A stretch of 32,164 nucleotides of DNA from Candidatus Methylomirabilota bacterium (GCA_035315345.1 DATFYA010000056.1:1-32164); one strand, 5' to 3'; counted from the stretch's first letter, positions 24,661 through 32,164 are shown. Translations and numbers: made by a program. The notes: generated from the sequence alone by a model not told the origin.

Positions 24661-26415
24661 ATGCCCGATCGTCTCTCGATTCTGTGCGTCCACGGCATCG
24701 GACACGGAGACGTGGACGCCGCGTTGATCCCGGCCTGGCGGCAGGTCATCACCGCGGGCCTGCAGCGCTGGAAGCCGGGGCTCGAGGTGGACTTCGACTT
24801 CCTGGCCTACGACGAGGAGTTCGACCACGCGCCGCTCCATGCGGCGACGTACGCGGAGGCGCTCACCCGGCTCGCCGCGAGCGGCATCGTGCACGGCATC
24901 GGCGACCTCCTGCCCGGCACGCGCGGGCTCTCCGACATGCCGGCGCTGATCCGCTGGACCGCGGGCATGATCGCTCAGTGGGCCACCGAGGACCGCCTGC
25001 GCGAGCGGCTGCGGGCCCGCGTGCTGGACGCGGTGGCGGGCGGCCGGCCGGACGTGGTGTGCGCCCACAGCCTGGGCACGCTCGTCTGCTACGACGCCTT
25101 CCGGCGGGAGCGCGGAGCGCTCGACGGACGCACCTTCCTGACGCTCGGGTCGCAGATCGGCAACCCGTTCGTCCGCGACTGCTTCGCCGGCCGCATCGAG
25201 GCACTGGCCCGGGCACGGCGCTGGTACCACCTCTACAACCCGGACGACCACGTGTTCACCGCGGAGCTGCGCATCCAGGCCGACAACTTCACCGCGGTGG
25301 AGACGCGCTTCGACAAGCCGAACGACCCGCTGAACCACGACGCGATCTGGTACTTCGATCACGCCAACACCCGGAACAGCGTCTGGCTCGACCTGTCGGG
25401 CGCGCGGCCGGCGCGCACGCTCACCCGCGAGACCCAGGCCGGGCGCACGCTCGGCGCGCGGCCGGCGCGCCGCGCGCTCCTCATCGGCATCAACGCCTAT
25501 CCCAACCCCGCCAACCGGCTCGAGGGCTGCGTGAACGACGTGTACCTGGTCAGCTCGGTGCTCCAGGAATGCGGCTACGCGCCGGAGGACATCCGGGTGG
25601 TGCTGGACGAGCGCGCCACCACCGCCGGGCTCCTGGAGCGATTCCACTGGCTGCTCGACGACGTCCAGCCGGGCGACGAGCGCGTGCTGTTCTACTCGGG
25701 CCACGGCGCTCAGATCCCCGCCTACGGACCGCACCAGGAGGTCGATCACCTCAACGAATGCCTGGTGCCCTACGACTTCGACTGGAGCCCGGCGCACGCG
25801 ATCACCGACAAGCAGCTCGTGGGCTTCTACAGCCAGCTGCCGTACGACAGCCGGTTCGCCGCGATCTTCGACTGCTGCCACTCGGGTGGCCTCGCCCGCG
25901 AAGGCGGGCTGCGGCCGCGCGGCATCGATCCGCCCGACGACATCCGCCATCGCGCGCTGCGCTGGAACCGCCGGCTCGAGATGTGGGAGGAGCGGCGGCT
26001 GCCGACCGCGAACCGCTCGCTCGCCGGCTCGCCCCAGTTCGTCGGGAAGTCGGGCGCCACGTACCGCATCGGCCGCGGCGTGTCGCTGCGCGGCCTGCCC
26101 AACCGCGCCTACGACCGCGAGCGCGCGGCCCTGCGGCATCGCGGCCCGTACCTGCCGATCATCATCGAGGCGTGCCGCGAGGAGGAGCTGTCGTACGAGT
26201 ACCGCGACGGGGCGACCTCGTACGGGGCGTTCACCTACAGCCTGGCCAAGGAGCTGCGGCGGTCGCGCCAGGGCCGGCGCAACCCGAGCTTCCGCCGGCT
26301 GGTCGCCCTGACCACGCGCCGGCTGCAGGCGCTTCAATACGAGCAGACGCCGTCGCTGGTGGGGCCGCGCGCGCTGCTGGGGCGGCCGATCCCCTGGGAT
26401 ACGCGCCGGGGCTGA
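24661..26415 (+). CDS. Alpha/beta-hydrolase - caspase (peptidase C14) fusion protein
   Basis: A 584-residue two-domain protein. Residues 1-240 look like an alpha/beta hydrolase: SILCVHGIGHG (6-16, oxyanion-type loop), a nucleophile elbow with Ser137 in VVCAHSLGTLV, then NPDDHVF (193-199) and NHDAIWYFDH (225-234), which would supply the acid and His. Residues 268-584 are a caspase/metacaspase domain: RRALLIGINAYP, the catalytic His348 in LFYSGHGAQ, the catalytic Cys406 in IFDCCHSGG, then, after an unusually long charged insert (about 411-500), IIEACREEELSYE and GAFTYSLAKEL of the small subunit. There is no signal peptide or membrane anchor. The ATG has CAGGAGG upstream and lies 28 bases after the clostripain-like gene. 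Both active sites look complete. I know no assigned function for this pairing; a signalling or cell-damage role is inference. Confidence 0.88.
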   Translation: MPDRLSILCVHGIGHGDVDAALIPAWRQVITAGLQRWKPGLEVDFDFLAYDEEFDHAPLHAATYAEALTRLAASGIVHGIGDLLPGTRGLSDMPALIRWTAGMIAQWATEDRLRERLRARVLDAVAGGRPDVVCAHSLGTLVCYDAFRRERGALDGRTFLTLGSQIGNPFVRDCFAGRIEALARARRWYHLYNPDDHVFTAELRIQADNFTAVETRFDKPNDPLNHDAIWYFDHANTRNSVWLDLSGARPARTLTRETQAGRTLGARPARRALLIGINAYPNPANRLEGCVNDVYLVSSVLQECGYAPEDIRVVLDERATTAGLLERFHWLLDDVQPGDERVLFYSGHGAQIPAYGPHQEVDHLNECLVPYDFDWSPAHAITDKQLVGFYSQLPYDSRFAAIFDCCHSGGLAREGGLRPRGIDPPDDIRHRALRWNRRLEMWEERRLPTANRSLAGSPQFVGKSGATYRIGRGVSLRGLPNRAYDRERAALRHRGPYLPIIIEACREEELSYEYRDGATSYGAFTYSLAKELRRSRQGRRNPSFRRLVALTTRRLQALQYEQTPSLVGPRALLGRPIPWDTRRG

Positions 26416-26421
26416 GCCGGG

Positions 26422-27651
26422 CTACGTCACCACCAGCGGGTGCTCGACCACCGCGTTGTACAGATAGCCCTGCTCGTTGAAGGGCACCTGGTCGGGCTGG
26501 ACGTTGCCGTTCTCGTCCGCCGCGCGCAGCCGAATCCCGACCTGGCCCGGCCGGGCGTCCCAGTCGAAGTCGAACCGCACCCACGCGGCCGCGATGTTCG
26601 GCTCGCGGAGGCGGGCGGCCTGCCACGTGGCGCCGTGATCCACGCTGCAGTCCACCTTCGCGATCTTGCCGAACGGCGACCACGCGCGCCCGCGGACCAG
26701 ACGACGGCCCGCCGCGACGTCGCCGCCCCACGGCAGCTCGAGCGCGCTCTTGAGGCTCTGCCTGGAGAGCACCGGGCCCTTCGAGGGCGGGCTCGGCTGA
26801 AAGCCGGGGCCGATCATGACGTAGCTGTCCGTGTTCCACGACGAGAAGAGCGGCTGATCGGACACCTCCAGGCGCCCGACCCACTTGATGTTGGCGACTC
26901 CGATCCATCCCGGCGTGAGCACCCGCGCCGGGAAGCCGTGATCGGGCGGCAGCGGCTGGCCGTTCATCGCATAGACCAGCAGCGTGTCGTCCGCCAGCGC
27001 CTTCGCCACCGGCATCGGTCGGCGCACCTTGAGGTCGTCCAGCCCGTGCGGCATCACGTCGCGCGCGGTCGCCTTGATCCCGGCCCGATCGAACAGCTCG
27101 CGGAGCGGTACGCCCGTCCACTCCGCGACGCCGATGGCGCCCAGCTTCCATTGTGTCCCCTGCGCCTTCTTCCCGCCCACGCTCTCGAAGAAGCTGCGTC
27201 CGTTGCCCGCGCACTCCACGTAGCGGATCACCGAGACGGACGGCAGGCCGATCACCTCGTCGAGCGTCAGGTCGAGCGGCCGCGTCACTCCCGGCCCGTC
27301 CACTCGCAGCCGCCACGCGGCGGCGTCGATGCGCGCGGTGCGTGTGTGGTTGCGGACGAAGAAGGCCTCGTTGGGCGTGAGGTAGCCGCGCCGGTACAGC
27401 GAGTCCCAGCGCATCTCCTTGTTGCTGCCGTAGTCGGTGAACAGCTCCGGCGGCGTCGGCTTCAGGACCGGGGCCGGCGGCGTCTGCGCCGCGGCCGGCC
27501 ATGCCGCGAGGCCCATGAGCCCGGCGGCCGCGCCCGCCGCCTCGAGGAAGCGGCGGCGGGACAGGCCGAGGTCCTTGGCCAGGCGCCAGGCGTGCTCCTC
27601 GGCACGCGCGCGCCGGTACTCCTCCTCGCTCGCGAACTGTTCAGGCCTCAT
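26422..27651 (-). CDS. Sulfite oxidase/dehydrogenase-type molybdopterin protein, Tat-exported
   Basis: Periplasmic molybdenum enzyme of the sulfite oxidase family (SorA/SoxC-like), probably oxidising sulfite to sulfate. The 409-residue protein carries a Tat signal: SRRRFLEAAGAAAGLMGLAA (31-50), with likely cleavage near the AAA-Q at about 55. The Mo-coordinating Cys147 is in IRYVECAGNGRSFF. Further marks are the substrate/cofactor stretch HGFPARVLTPGWIGVANIKWVG and the C-terminal dimerisation domain with FGKIAKVDCSVDHGATW. The start is the ATG at 27651, preceded by GGAGG; the open frame runs on to 27948 but through the cytochrome gene. It follows a mono-heme cytochrome c by 10 bases, the usual electron acceptor arrangement. 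It converges with the caspase fusion gene, only 6 bases apart. Sulfite as substrate is likely, not proven. Confidence 0.92.
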   Translation of the reverse strand: MRPEQFASEEEYRRARAEEHAWRLAKDLGLSRRRFLEAAGAAAGLMGLAAWPAAAQTPPAPVLKPTPPELFTDYGSNKEMRWDSLYRRGYLTPNEAFFVRNHTRTARIDAAAWRLRVDGPGVTRPLDLTLDEVIGLPSVSVIRYVECAGNGRSFFESVGGKKAQGTQWKLGAIGVAEWTGVPLRELFDRAGIKATARDVMPHGLDDLKVRRPMPVAKALADDTLLVYAMNGQPLPPDHGFPARVLTPGWIGVANIKWVGRLEVSDQPLFSSWNTDSYVMIGPGFQPSPPSKGPVLSRQSLKSALELPWGGDVAAGRRLVRGRAWSPFGKIAKVDCSVDHGATWQAARLREPNIAAAWVRFDFDWDARPGQVGIRLRAADENGNVQPDQVPFNEQGYLYNAVVEHPLVVT

Positions 27652-27661
27652 GCTCGTCCTC

Positions 27662-28048
27662 CTATCTCTTGCAGAAGCCACGGACCACCGCGACCAGATC
27701 GCGAATCTGCCCGTCCGGGAGCGAATCGCCCCACGCGGGCATGACGGTGGAGCGCCCTGCTCCCGGGCCGCCTCGCTTGATGATGGTGAAGAGCGTCGCG
27801 TCCGACTGCTTCTGCATGACTGCACAGTCGGTGAAATCGGCGGGGCGCGGGTCGAGCCCGGCGGCGCTCGGCCCGTCTCCCTTGCCTCCGACGCCGTGAC
27901 AGATGGAGCAGACCTCGACGAACGTCTCCCGGGCGGAGCCCGCGGCAAGCGCGCCGCCGCCGTTGACCACGGCCAGCAGGACGGCCAGGCCGAGTCCGAC
28001 CAGCGCCGCGCTCGGCGCGGCCCCGCTTCGCGCGTGACGAAGGCTCAT
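27662..28048 (-). CDS. Mono-heme c-type cytochrome, probable electron acceptor of the sulfite dehydrogenase
   Basis: A 128-residue class I cytochrome c. An N-terminal signal peptide (residues about 1-36, hydrophobic core ALVGLGLAVLLAVV) sends it to the periplasm. Heme is attached at CSICH (Cys47, Cys50, His51), and Met103 in STVMPAWGD is the likely sixth ligand. The ATG at 28048 is preferred because it starts just before the signal peptide; the frame extends to 28084 but without a better ribosome site, and the site at 28048 is weak too. It is the first gene of a two-gene unit with the molybdoenzyme (10-base gap), as in SorAB-type sulfite dehydrogenases, and would pass electrons to a terminal oxidase. 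Confidence 0.92.
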   Translation of the reverse strand: MSLRHARSGAAPSAALVGLGLAVLLAVVNGGGALAAGSARETFVEVCSICHGVGGKGDGPSAAGLDPRPADFTDCAVMQKQSDATLFTIIKRGGPGAGRSTVMPAWGDSLPDGQIRDLVAVVRGFCKR

Positions 28049-28405
28049 CGCGCCGACCCTGCCAGACGGTGCGGAACAGGTCAAGCCGGAGCGGCAGCGT
28101 CAGCGCACCGGACGCGCCGCGCCATCGGTCTCCGCGGTCTGCCGCGGCTCGAGGCGGTGGTCATTCCCCGTCACGCATCTGGACTGCCCACGTCACCGCG
28201 GCCCGGGCGCCGCCGCCTACCCTCGCACTGTGATTCGACTTTGCCCGTGGTGCAGCCCTTGCACGCATTCGAGGCGCGTCCAGCAACAGGGTCTACGCCT
28301 CCTCGTGGAGACTGGCCCGCGCGGCTTTCGAGCCCGCGTCACGAACCAACGTCCGATGATCGGCGCCGCAACACGGTCGCCCGCGTCGTCCGATCCAGGA
28401 GCGCC
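28049..28405. other. Divergent intergenic region, nothing identifiable
   Basis: This 357-base gap separates the cytochrome gene from a secreted hypothetical protein on the other strand. Open frames run through it on both strands only because the GC content is high, and none looks like protein. I see no convincing promoter, hairpin or repeat. It must hold promoters for both directions. Confidence 0.5.
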
Positions 28406-29008
28406 ATGATGACCTATGCCGGAAGCCCCGAGGCTGCCGCGGTGCGCCGTTTCCTGGCCGCCGCCCTGCTCACGCTCGTGCTCGCCGCCTCCCCGGCCGT
28501 CGCCGGTGTCGCCACGGACGGAGATGACGCCGCGCCGCTCGGAGTCAACGGGCTCGTCCTCGGCATGACCAGGGCCGAGGTGCTGGCCCTGGGCTTGACC
28601 GCGTGCGCGCCGTCGAAGGTGCCGTTCATGAACGAGGAGTGCACCCGGCCCGCGAACGGCCCCGCCTTCAGCGCGGGCGGCCACGTCGTCGACTACGTCG
28701 CGGTGTGGCTCATGGACGAGCGCGTGCACGGCATCGGCCTCTACATCACCGGCAGCGAGCAGGTCTTCGACGACGTGCGGGCCGCCATGGCGTCACGCTA
28801 CGGTGCGCTGTCCACGCCGACCAGCCGGATCCGGGACGCGATCCAGGAGCTGGCCACCCAGGCCCGGCTGCCCGACGGCTGGGTCGGGGTGCGCTGGACG
28901 CGCTCGCTCCAGAACACCGCGTCGCCGGTGGTCTTCCTCCTGATCAAGAGCCCCACCTTCATGTCCCTCGGCGCCACCCGCGACGCGGAGCACACCAAGC
29001 AGCGCTGA
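28406..29008 (+). CDS. Hypothetical secreted protein
   Basis: I do not recognise this 200-residue protein. A Sec signal peptide is clear: VRRFLAAALLTLVLAASPAVA (about 13-33), with cleavage after AVA. The mature part has GVNGLVLGMTRAEVLALGL, two cysteines (Cys67 and Cys79) that could form a disulfide, DERVHGIGLYITGSEQVFDDV, and a C-terminal region with a basic end. The LGMTRAEVL pattern is common in small envelope proteins of unknown function. AGGAG lies before the first of two adjacent ATG codons (28406 and 28409). The downstream amidase gene is 92 bases away with its own promoter-like sequence, so the two may be separate. Confidence 0.68.
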   Translation: MMTYAGSPEAAAVRRFLAAALLTLVLAASPAVAGVATDGDDAAPLGVNGLVLGMTRAEVLALGLTACAPSKVPFMNEECTRPANGPAFSAGGHVVDYVAVWLMDERVHGIGLYITGSEQVFDDVRAAMASRYGALSTPTSRIRDAIQELATQARLPDGWVGVRWTRSLQNTASPVVFLLIKSPTFMSLGATRDAEHTKQR

Positions 29009-29041
29009 CGCGCGCTCCCTCGGATGGCGCACGCCGGCTTC

Positions 29042-29070
29042 TTGACGCCGCTCGGGGCGGAGGGCAGTAT
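29042..29070 (+). promoter_or_regulatory. Candidate sigma-70-type promoter for the amidase gene
   Basis: TTGACG (29042-29047) matches the -35 consensus in five of six positions. After a 17-base spacer, CAGTAT (29065-29070) has the key A2, A5 and T6 of the -10 box. It ends 30 bases before the amidase ATG. The spacing is ideal but the -10 box is weak, so this is a candidate only. Confidence 0.35.
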
Positions 29071-29100
29071 CGCGGCGAGACTTCCGAGGAGAGCGCGCGC

Positions 29101-30834
29101 ATGGCCCGGACGGTGACGACTCGACGGATGTGGCCGCTGCTCGCGGTGGCCGCGGTCGTCGCGGCGGGCTGCGCGCAGCCGATCGCGGGCACGCGGACGG
29201 CCACCGGCTACAGCGTCGTCGAGGCCGGCATCCCCCAGCTCCAGCAGGCGATGCGCGAGGGGCGCGTCACCTCGCGCCAGCTCGTCGTCGAGTACCTCCT
29301 GCGCATCGCCCTCTACGAGGATCAGGTCAAGGCCGCCATCACCGTCAACCCCGACGCGCTCGCCGAGGCCGAGGAGCGGGATCGCGAGTGGGCGCAGGGT
29401 CGGGTCCGCGGCCCGCTCCACGGCATTCCCATCGCGCTCAAGGACAACATCCAGACGACCGACATGGTGACCACCGGGGGCGCCATCGCCTTCGAGAATC
29501 TCCGGCCGCCGTACGACGCCACCATCACGAGGACCCTGCGCGAGGCCGGCGCGGTCATCATCGCCAAGACCGTGATGACCGAGCTCGCCAACTGGGTGGC
29601 CGGCCCGCCGACGCCGATGCCCGGCAACTACAGCGCGCTGGCCGGCTACGGGCTCAATCCGTACGACCCGCGGCGGGATCCTCGCGAGGGCACGAACGAC
29701 GGCCGTCAGGCGCTGCTGCTCGGCGGCTCCAGCTCGGGCATCGGAACCGCGGCGAGCTTCTGGGCCGCCAACGTGGGCACCGAGACCTCGGGATCGATCC
29801 TGGTCCCGGCCAATCTCGTGATGCTCGTGGGGATCAAGCCGACCGTTGGTCGGGTGAGCCGCTACGGCATCATTCCCCTGACCGCCGACCAGGATACCGC
29901 CGGGCCGATGGCCCGGACCGTGACGGATGCCGCCATCCTGCTCGGCGCCCTCGAGGGCAGCGTCCCCGACCCGAACGATCCCGGCCTCCGCGCATGTCCC
30001 GTACCGGCCGGGCGCGACTACACGCCCCACCTCAAGCGCGACGGGCTCAAGGGTGCGCGCATCGGCATTCCGCGCGCGTTCTTCTACGATCCGGTGACCC
30101 CTCCGGGTGAGGCGGCGCCGCGCGGCGGGCTCACCCCGGCCCAGGCGGCGGTGATGGCCGAGGCGATCGAGGTCCTCCGGCGCGAGGGCGCGGTCCTCGT
30201 CGATCCCGCGGACATTCCGAGCGTCGTCGATCCCGATCCCGACGCGAACTTCCTCAAGTGGGGCGTCTGCTCGGGCATGCCCGGGCGGAAGGGCGAGGAC
30301 GCGGCGTGCTCGGTGGTGTTCAAGTACGGGATGAAGCGCGACTTCAACGCGTGGCTCCGCTCGCTCGGGCCGAGCGCCCCGGTCCAGACCCTGAGCGAGC
30401 TGAGGAGCTTCAACCTCGCGCACCAGGCGCGCGGCGCCATCAAGTACGGGCAGGCCCAGCTCGACATCTCCGACGAGATGGACGTCGACGCGGATCGCGA
30501 GCGCTACGAGGCCGATCGCGCCAAGGACCTGGCCCTCGCGGGCACGAACGGGATCGACGCGGTGATGAAGGCCCACCAGCTCGACGCCATCCTGTTTCCG
30601 GGCGCGAGCGGCGCCAGCATCGCGGCGCGCCCGGGCTACCCGAGCGTCATGGTGCCCTTCGCCACCGTGCCGAACACCCCGACCCCGCCGTTTCCGGACG
30701 GGTTCGCGGCCCGGCCCGCGCCCTTCGGGATCACGTTCACCGGCACCGCCTGCAGCGAGCCTCGGCTGATCGAGCTGGGCTACGCGTTCGAGCAGGCCAC
30801 GAGGCGCCGGGTGCCGCCGCCGTCCACGCCGTAG
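29101..30834 (+). CDS. Amidase-signature-family lipoprotein
   Basis: Amidase of the Ser-cisSer-Lys family, hydrolysing an amide bond of an unknown substrate at the cell envelope. The 577-residue protein begins with a lipoprotein signal (basic start, hydrophobic MWPLLAVAAVVAAG, then lipobox AAGC with Cys24), so it should be anchored to a membrane. The triad is complete: Lys114 in IPIALKDNIQT, Ser211 in LLGGSSSGIGTAASF (cis-Ser), and nucleophile Ser232 in GTETSGSILVPAN. The GGSSGG loop here reads GGSSSG. There is an insertion with charged residues after residue 180 (PYDPRRDPREGTNDGRQ), seen in the longer amidases related to Asp-tRNA/Glu-tRNA amidotransferase A and peptide amidase. GAGGAG precedes the ATG. 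It is not GatA: no GatB/C nearby and it is exported. Confidence 0.92.
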   Translation: MARTVTTRRMWPLLAVAAVVAAGCAQPIAGTRTATGYSVVEAGIPQLQQAMREGRVTSRQLVVEYLLRIALYEDQVKAAITVNPDALAEAEERDREWAQGRVRGPLHGIPIALKDNIQTTDMVTTGGAIAFENLRPPYDATITRTLREAGAVIIAKTVMTELANWVAGPPTPMPGNYSALAGYGLNPYDPRRDPREGTNDGRQALLLGGSSSGIGTAASFWAANVGTETSGSILVPANLVMLVGIKPTVGRVSRYGIIPLTADQDTAGPMARTVTDAAILLGALEGSVPDPNDPGLRACPVPAGRDYTPHLKRDGLKGARIGIPRAFFYDPVTPPGEAAPRGGLTPAQAAVMAEAIEVLRREGAVLVDPADIPSVVDPDPDANFLKWGVCSGMPGRKGEDAACSVVFKYGMKRDFNAWLRSLGPSAPVQTLSELRSFNLAHQARGAIKYGQAQLDISDEMDVDADRERYEADRAKDLALAGTNGIDAVMKAHQLDAILFPGASGASIAARPGYPSVMVPFATVPNTPTPPFPDGFAARPAPFGITFTGTACSEPRLIELGYAFEQATRRRVPPPSTP

Positions 30835-30858
30835 GCCGCGCGGCCCGCCGCGCGCGGC

Positions 30859-30953
30859 TCAGCGGCGTGAGCTGAGATAGGCGGCCAGCGCCTGCGCCTC
30901 GCGATCGCTCAGGGCGATCCGGCTAACGCCGAGACGAGGAGCATGCCCAACAT
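30859..30953 (-). pseudogene. Probable cytochrome c remnant (ends only)
   Basis: On the minus strand an ATG at 30953 begins MLGMLLVSALAG, which looks like the start of a signal peptide, and a few bases on, in another frame, RIALSDREAQALAAYLSSRR-stop (ending at 30859) looks like the C-terminal helix of a c-type cytochrome. The heme-binding middle is missing. The simplest reading is a gene reduced by an internal deletion. The pieces are short, so this is tentative. The rest of the 30835-31125 gap holds nothing else I can identify. Confidence 0.4.
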
Positions 30954-31125
30954 CGCCGCGCGATGCCGCGAAACATGGACTTGCCCGAGGAACTGCAACG
31001 GCGATGCGGTGCGACGCGCGCCGGAAACTCGGTAGCTTGCTCGGGGGCGCTCGTGAACATCGGGGCGAGCCCGCCTCGCTGAGGCGCGCGTGCCCCGGCG
31101 AGTCGCTTGGGGCGCCCGCGTTCGG

Positions 31126-32164
31126 TCAGCGGCTCTCGGCCGGCGCGGGCTGCCGACGGCGACCACTGCGCAGCCGCGCGCTCAGACCTTCGAGCGCCAC
31201 GTAGAAGACCGGCACGAACGGGATCGCGAGCAGCGTCGACGCCATCATCCCGCCGAACACCACCGTGCCGATGGCCTGCTGACTGGCCGCGCCCGCCCCG
31301 GTGGCCACCATCAACGGCACCACCCCCAGGATGAAGGCGAACGAGGTCATCACGATCGGCCGGAACCGGCGCCGGGTGGCTTCGACCGCGGCCTCGGTGA
31401 CGGAGAGGCCCTCCCGGTGCAGGTCGCGGGCGAATTCCACGATCAGGATGGCGTTCTTGCTCGCGAGCGCGATCATCAGCACCAGGCCGACCTGGGTGTA
31501 CAGGTTGTTGTCGTAGCCGCGGCTCATCTGCGCCAGGAGGACGCCGACGAGGGCCATGGGCACGACCAGGACCACCGCGGCGGGAGACGTCCAGCTCTCG
31601 TAGAGCGCAGCCAGCACCAGGTAGACCAGAGCGATGGAGAGCGCGTAGATGAAGTACGCCTGATGGCCCACCCGCTTCTCCTGGTAGCTCGTCGAGGTCC
31701 AGTCGTACGCCATGCCCTCCGGCAGCGTCTCCGCGGCCAGCTGCTCCATGAGGGTGAGGGCCTGGCCGGAGCTGAAGCCCGGAGCGGCGGCGCCGAAGAT
31801 CGACGCCGCGGGATAGAGGTTGTAGCGGGTGAGCAGCTCGGTCCCCTGCACCTGGCGGATCTGGATGAGGGCATTCAGCGGGACCATCTCCCCGTTCTGG
31901 TTGCGGACGTAGAGATGCCGCATGTCTCCGGCCTGGAGGCGGTAGGCATTGTCGGCCTGGATGTAGACCTGGAACACCTGGTTGAACTTGTTGAAGAGGT
32001 TGACGAACGAGGAGCCGAGGTACGCCTGCAGGGTTTCGAAGATGCTCGACGGCAGCACCTGCATGGACTCCGCCTTGGTCCGGTCGATGTTCAGGTAGAC
32101 CTGCGGGCTGCGGGCGCTGAACGTGCTGGCGAGGCCGCGGAGGCTCGGGTTGGCGTTGCCCTTC
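31126..32164 (-). CDS. RND efflux transporter inner-membrane subunit, C-terminal third, cut by window edge
   Basis: C-terminal 345 or so residues of an AcrB/HAE1-type RND pump, which exports hydrophobic and amphiphilic compounds using the proton gradient together with a periplasmic adaptor and an outer-membrane channel. The frame is open from 32164 to the stop at 31126. Visible are the porter-domain end (VYLNIDRTKAESM, then FVNLFNKFNQVFQVYIQAD, MRHLYVRNQNGEMVPL), then YDWTSTSYQEK and membrane segments including ALYESWTSPAAVVLVVP, QVGLVLMIALASKNAILIVEFA and TRRRFRPIVMTSFAFILGVVPL; the conserved GTVVFGGMMASTLLAIPFVPVFY ends the membrane domain. The N-terminal two thirds and any adaptor gene lie to the right of the window. 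The specific substrate is unknown. Confidence 0.94.
   Translation of the reverse strand, partial: KGNANPSLRGLASTFSARSPQVYLNIDRTKAESMQVLPSSIFETLQAYLGSSFVNLFNKFNQVFQVYIQADNAYRLQAGDMRHLYVRNQNGEMVPLNALIQIRQVQGTELLTRYNLYPAASIFGAAAPGFSSGQALTLMEQLAAETLPEGMAYDWTSTSYQEKRVGHQAYFIYALSIALVYLVLAALYESWTSPAAVVLVVPMALVGVLLAQMSRGYDNNLYTQVGLVLMIALASKNAILIVEFARDLHREGLSVTEAAVEATRRRFRPIVMTSFAFILGVVPLMVATGAGAASQQAIGTVVFGGMMASTLLAIPFVPVFYVALEGLSARLRSGRRRQPAPAESR

Noticed and set aside
21146-26415. A gasdermin or other pore-forming target next to the proteases
   Set aside because: Bacterial gasdermins are cut by neighbouring proteases, so I looked for one, but the neighbours (YidB-like, Cys-rich hypothetical, sulfite dehydrogenase) do not resemble it.
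1-32164. Insertion sequences, CRISPR arrays, tRNA or rRNA genes
   Set aside because: I found no transposase motifs, no regularly spaced direct repeats and no RNA gene sequence. A covariance-model scan would be needed to exclude small RNAs.

Overview
This is a uniformly GC-rich window (well above 60% by eye) of densely packed chromosomal genes, mostly housekeeping carbon and energy metabolism. The mix includes a phosphoketolase, a eukaryote-like class I aldolase, a cytochrome bd oxidase, a sulfite-oxidase-type enzyme and several lone oxidoreductases. It suggests a high-GC, aerobic or microaerobic environmental bacterium with a Gram-negative envelope (RND efflux pump, Tat substrate, lipoprotein). 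An uncultured soil lineage such as Rokubacteria/Methylomirabilota would fit, but no rRNA or marker gene is present, so this is only a guess. I saw no tRNA, rRNA, CRISPR array or transposase.

Left part (1-6392): on the minus strand a class I fructose-bisphosphate aldolase is followed by a phosphoketolase that runs off the left edge. Divergent from them, across a 655-base gap holding two clear inverted repeats, lies a plus-strand pair: a serine/alanine-glyoxylate-type aminotransferase and a Rieske non-heme iron oxygenase. The Rieske gene converges on cydB, with GC-rich hairpins between them.

Centre (6393-20943): a long minus-strand series. In transcription order it is a DUF2090 class I aldolase-like protein, transketolase, glucose-6-phosphate dehydrogenase, a Cof-type HAD phosphatase and 6-phosphogluconolactonase; then a GH63-like glucosidase, a GH13 glucanase-type enzyme and an acyl-CoA-dehydrogenase-like flavoprotein; then a DCC-type thioredoxin-like protein, cydA and cydB. 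Most gaps are under 40 bases, so the first eight genes look like one or two operons joining oligosaccharide breakdown to the oxidative pentose phosphate pathway. No 6-phosphogluconate dehydrogenase, transaldolase or glucokinase is present in the window.

Right part (20944-32164): more mosaic and partly decayed. It holds a YidB/DUF937 protein, the wreck of a zinc-type alcohol dehydrogenase, a Cys-rich hypothetical protein, and a degenerate stretch. Then come two adjacent clan-CD protease genes: a clostripain-like C11 protease and a protein fusing an alpha/beta-hydrolase domain to a caspase-like (C14) domain. After these are a sulfite dehydrogenase-like molybdoenzyme with its cytochrome c, a secreted hypothetical protein, a lipoprotein amidase, a cytochrome c remnant, and the C-terminal third of an RND efflux transporter leaving the right edge.

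The most unusual item is the protease pair at 23334-26415: two different caspase-fold peptidases in apparent translational proximity, one fused to a predicted serine hydrolase. Its role is unknown; a proteolytic cascade or stress/defence effector is a hypothesis only.
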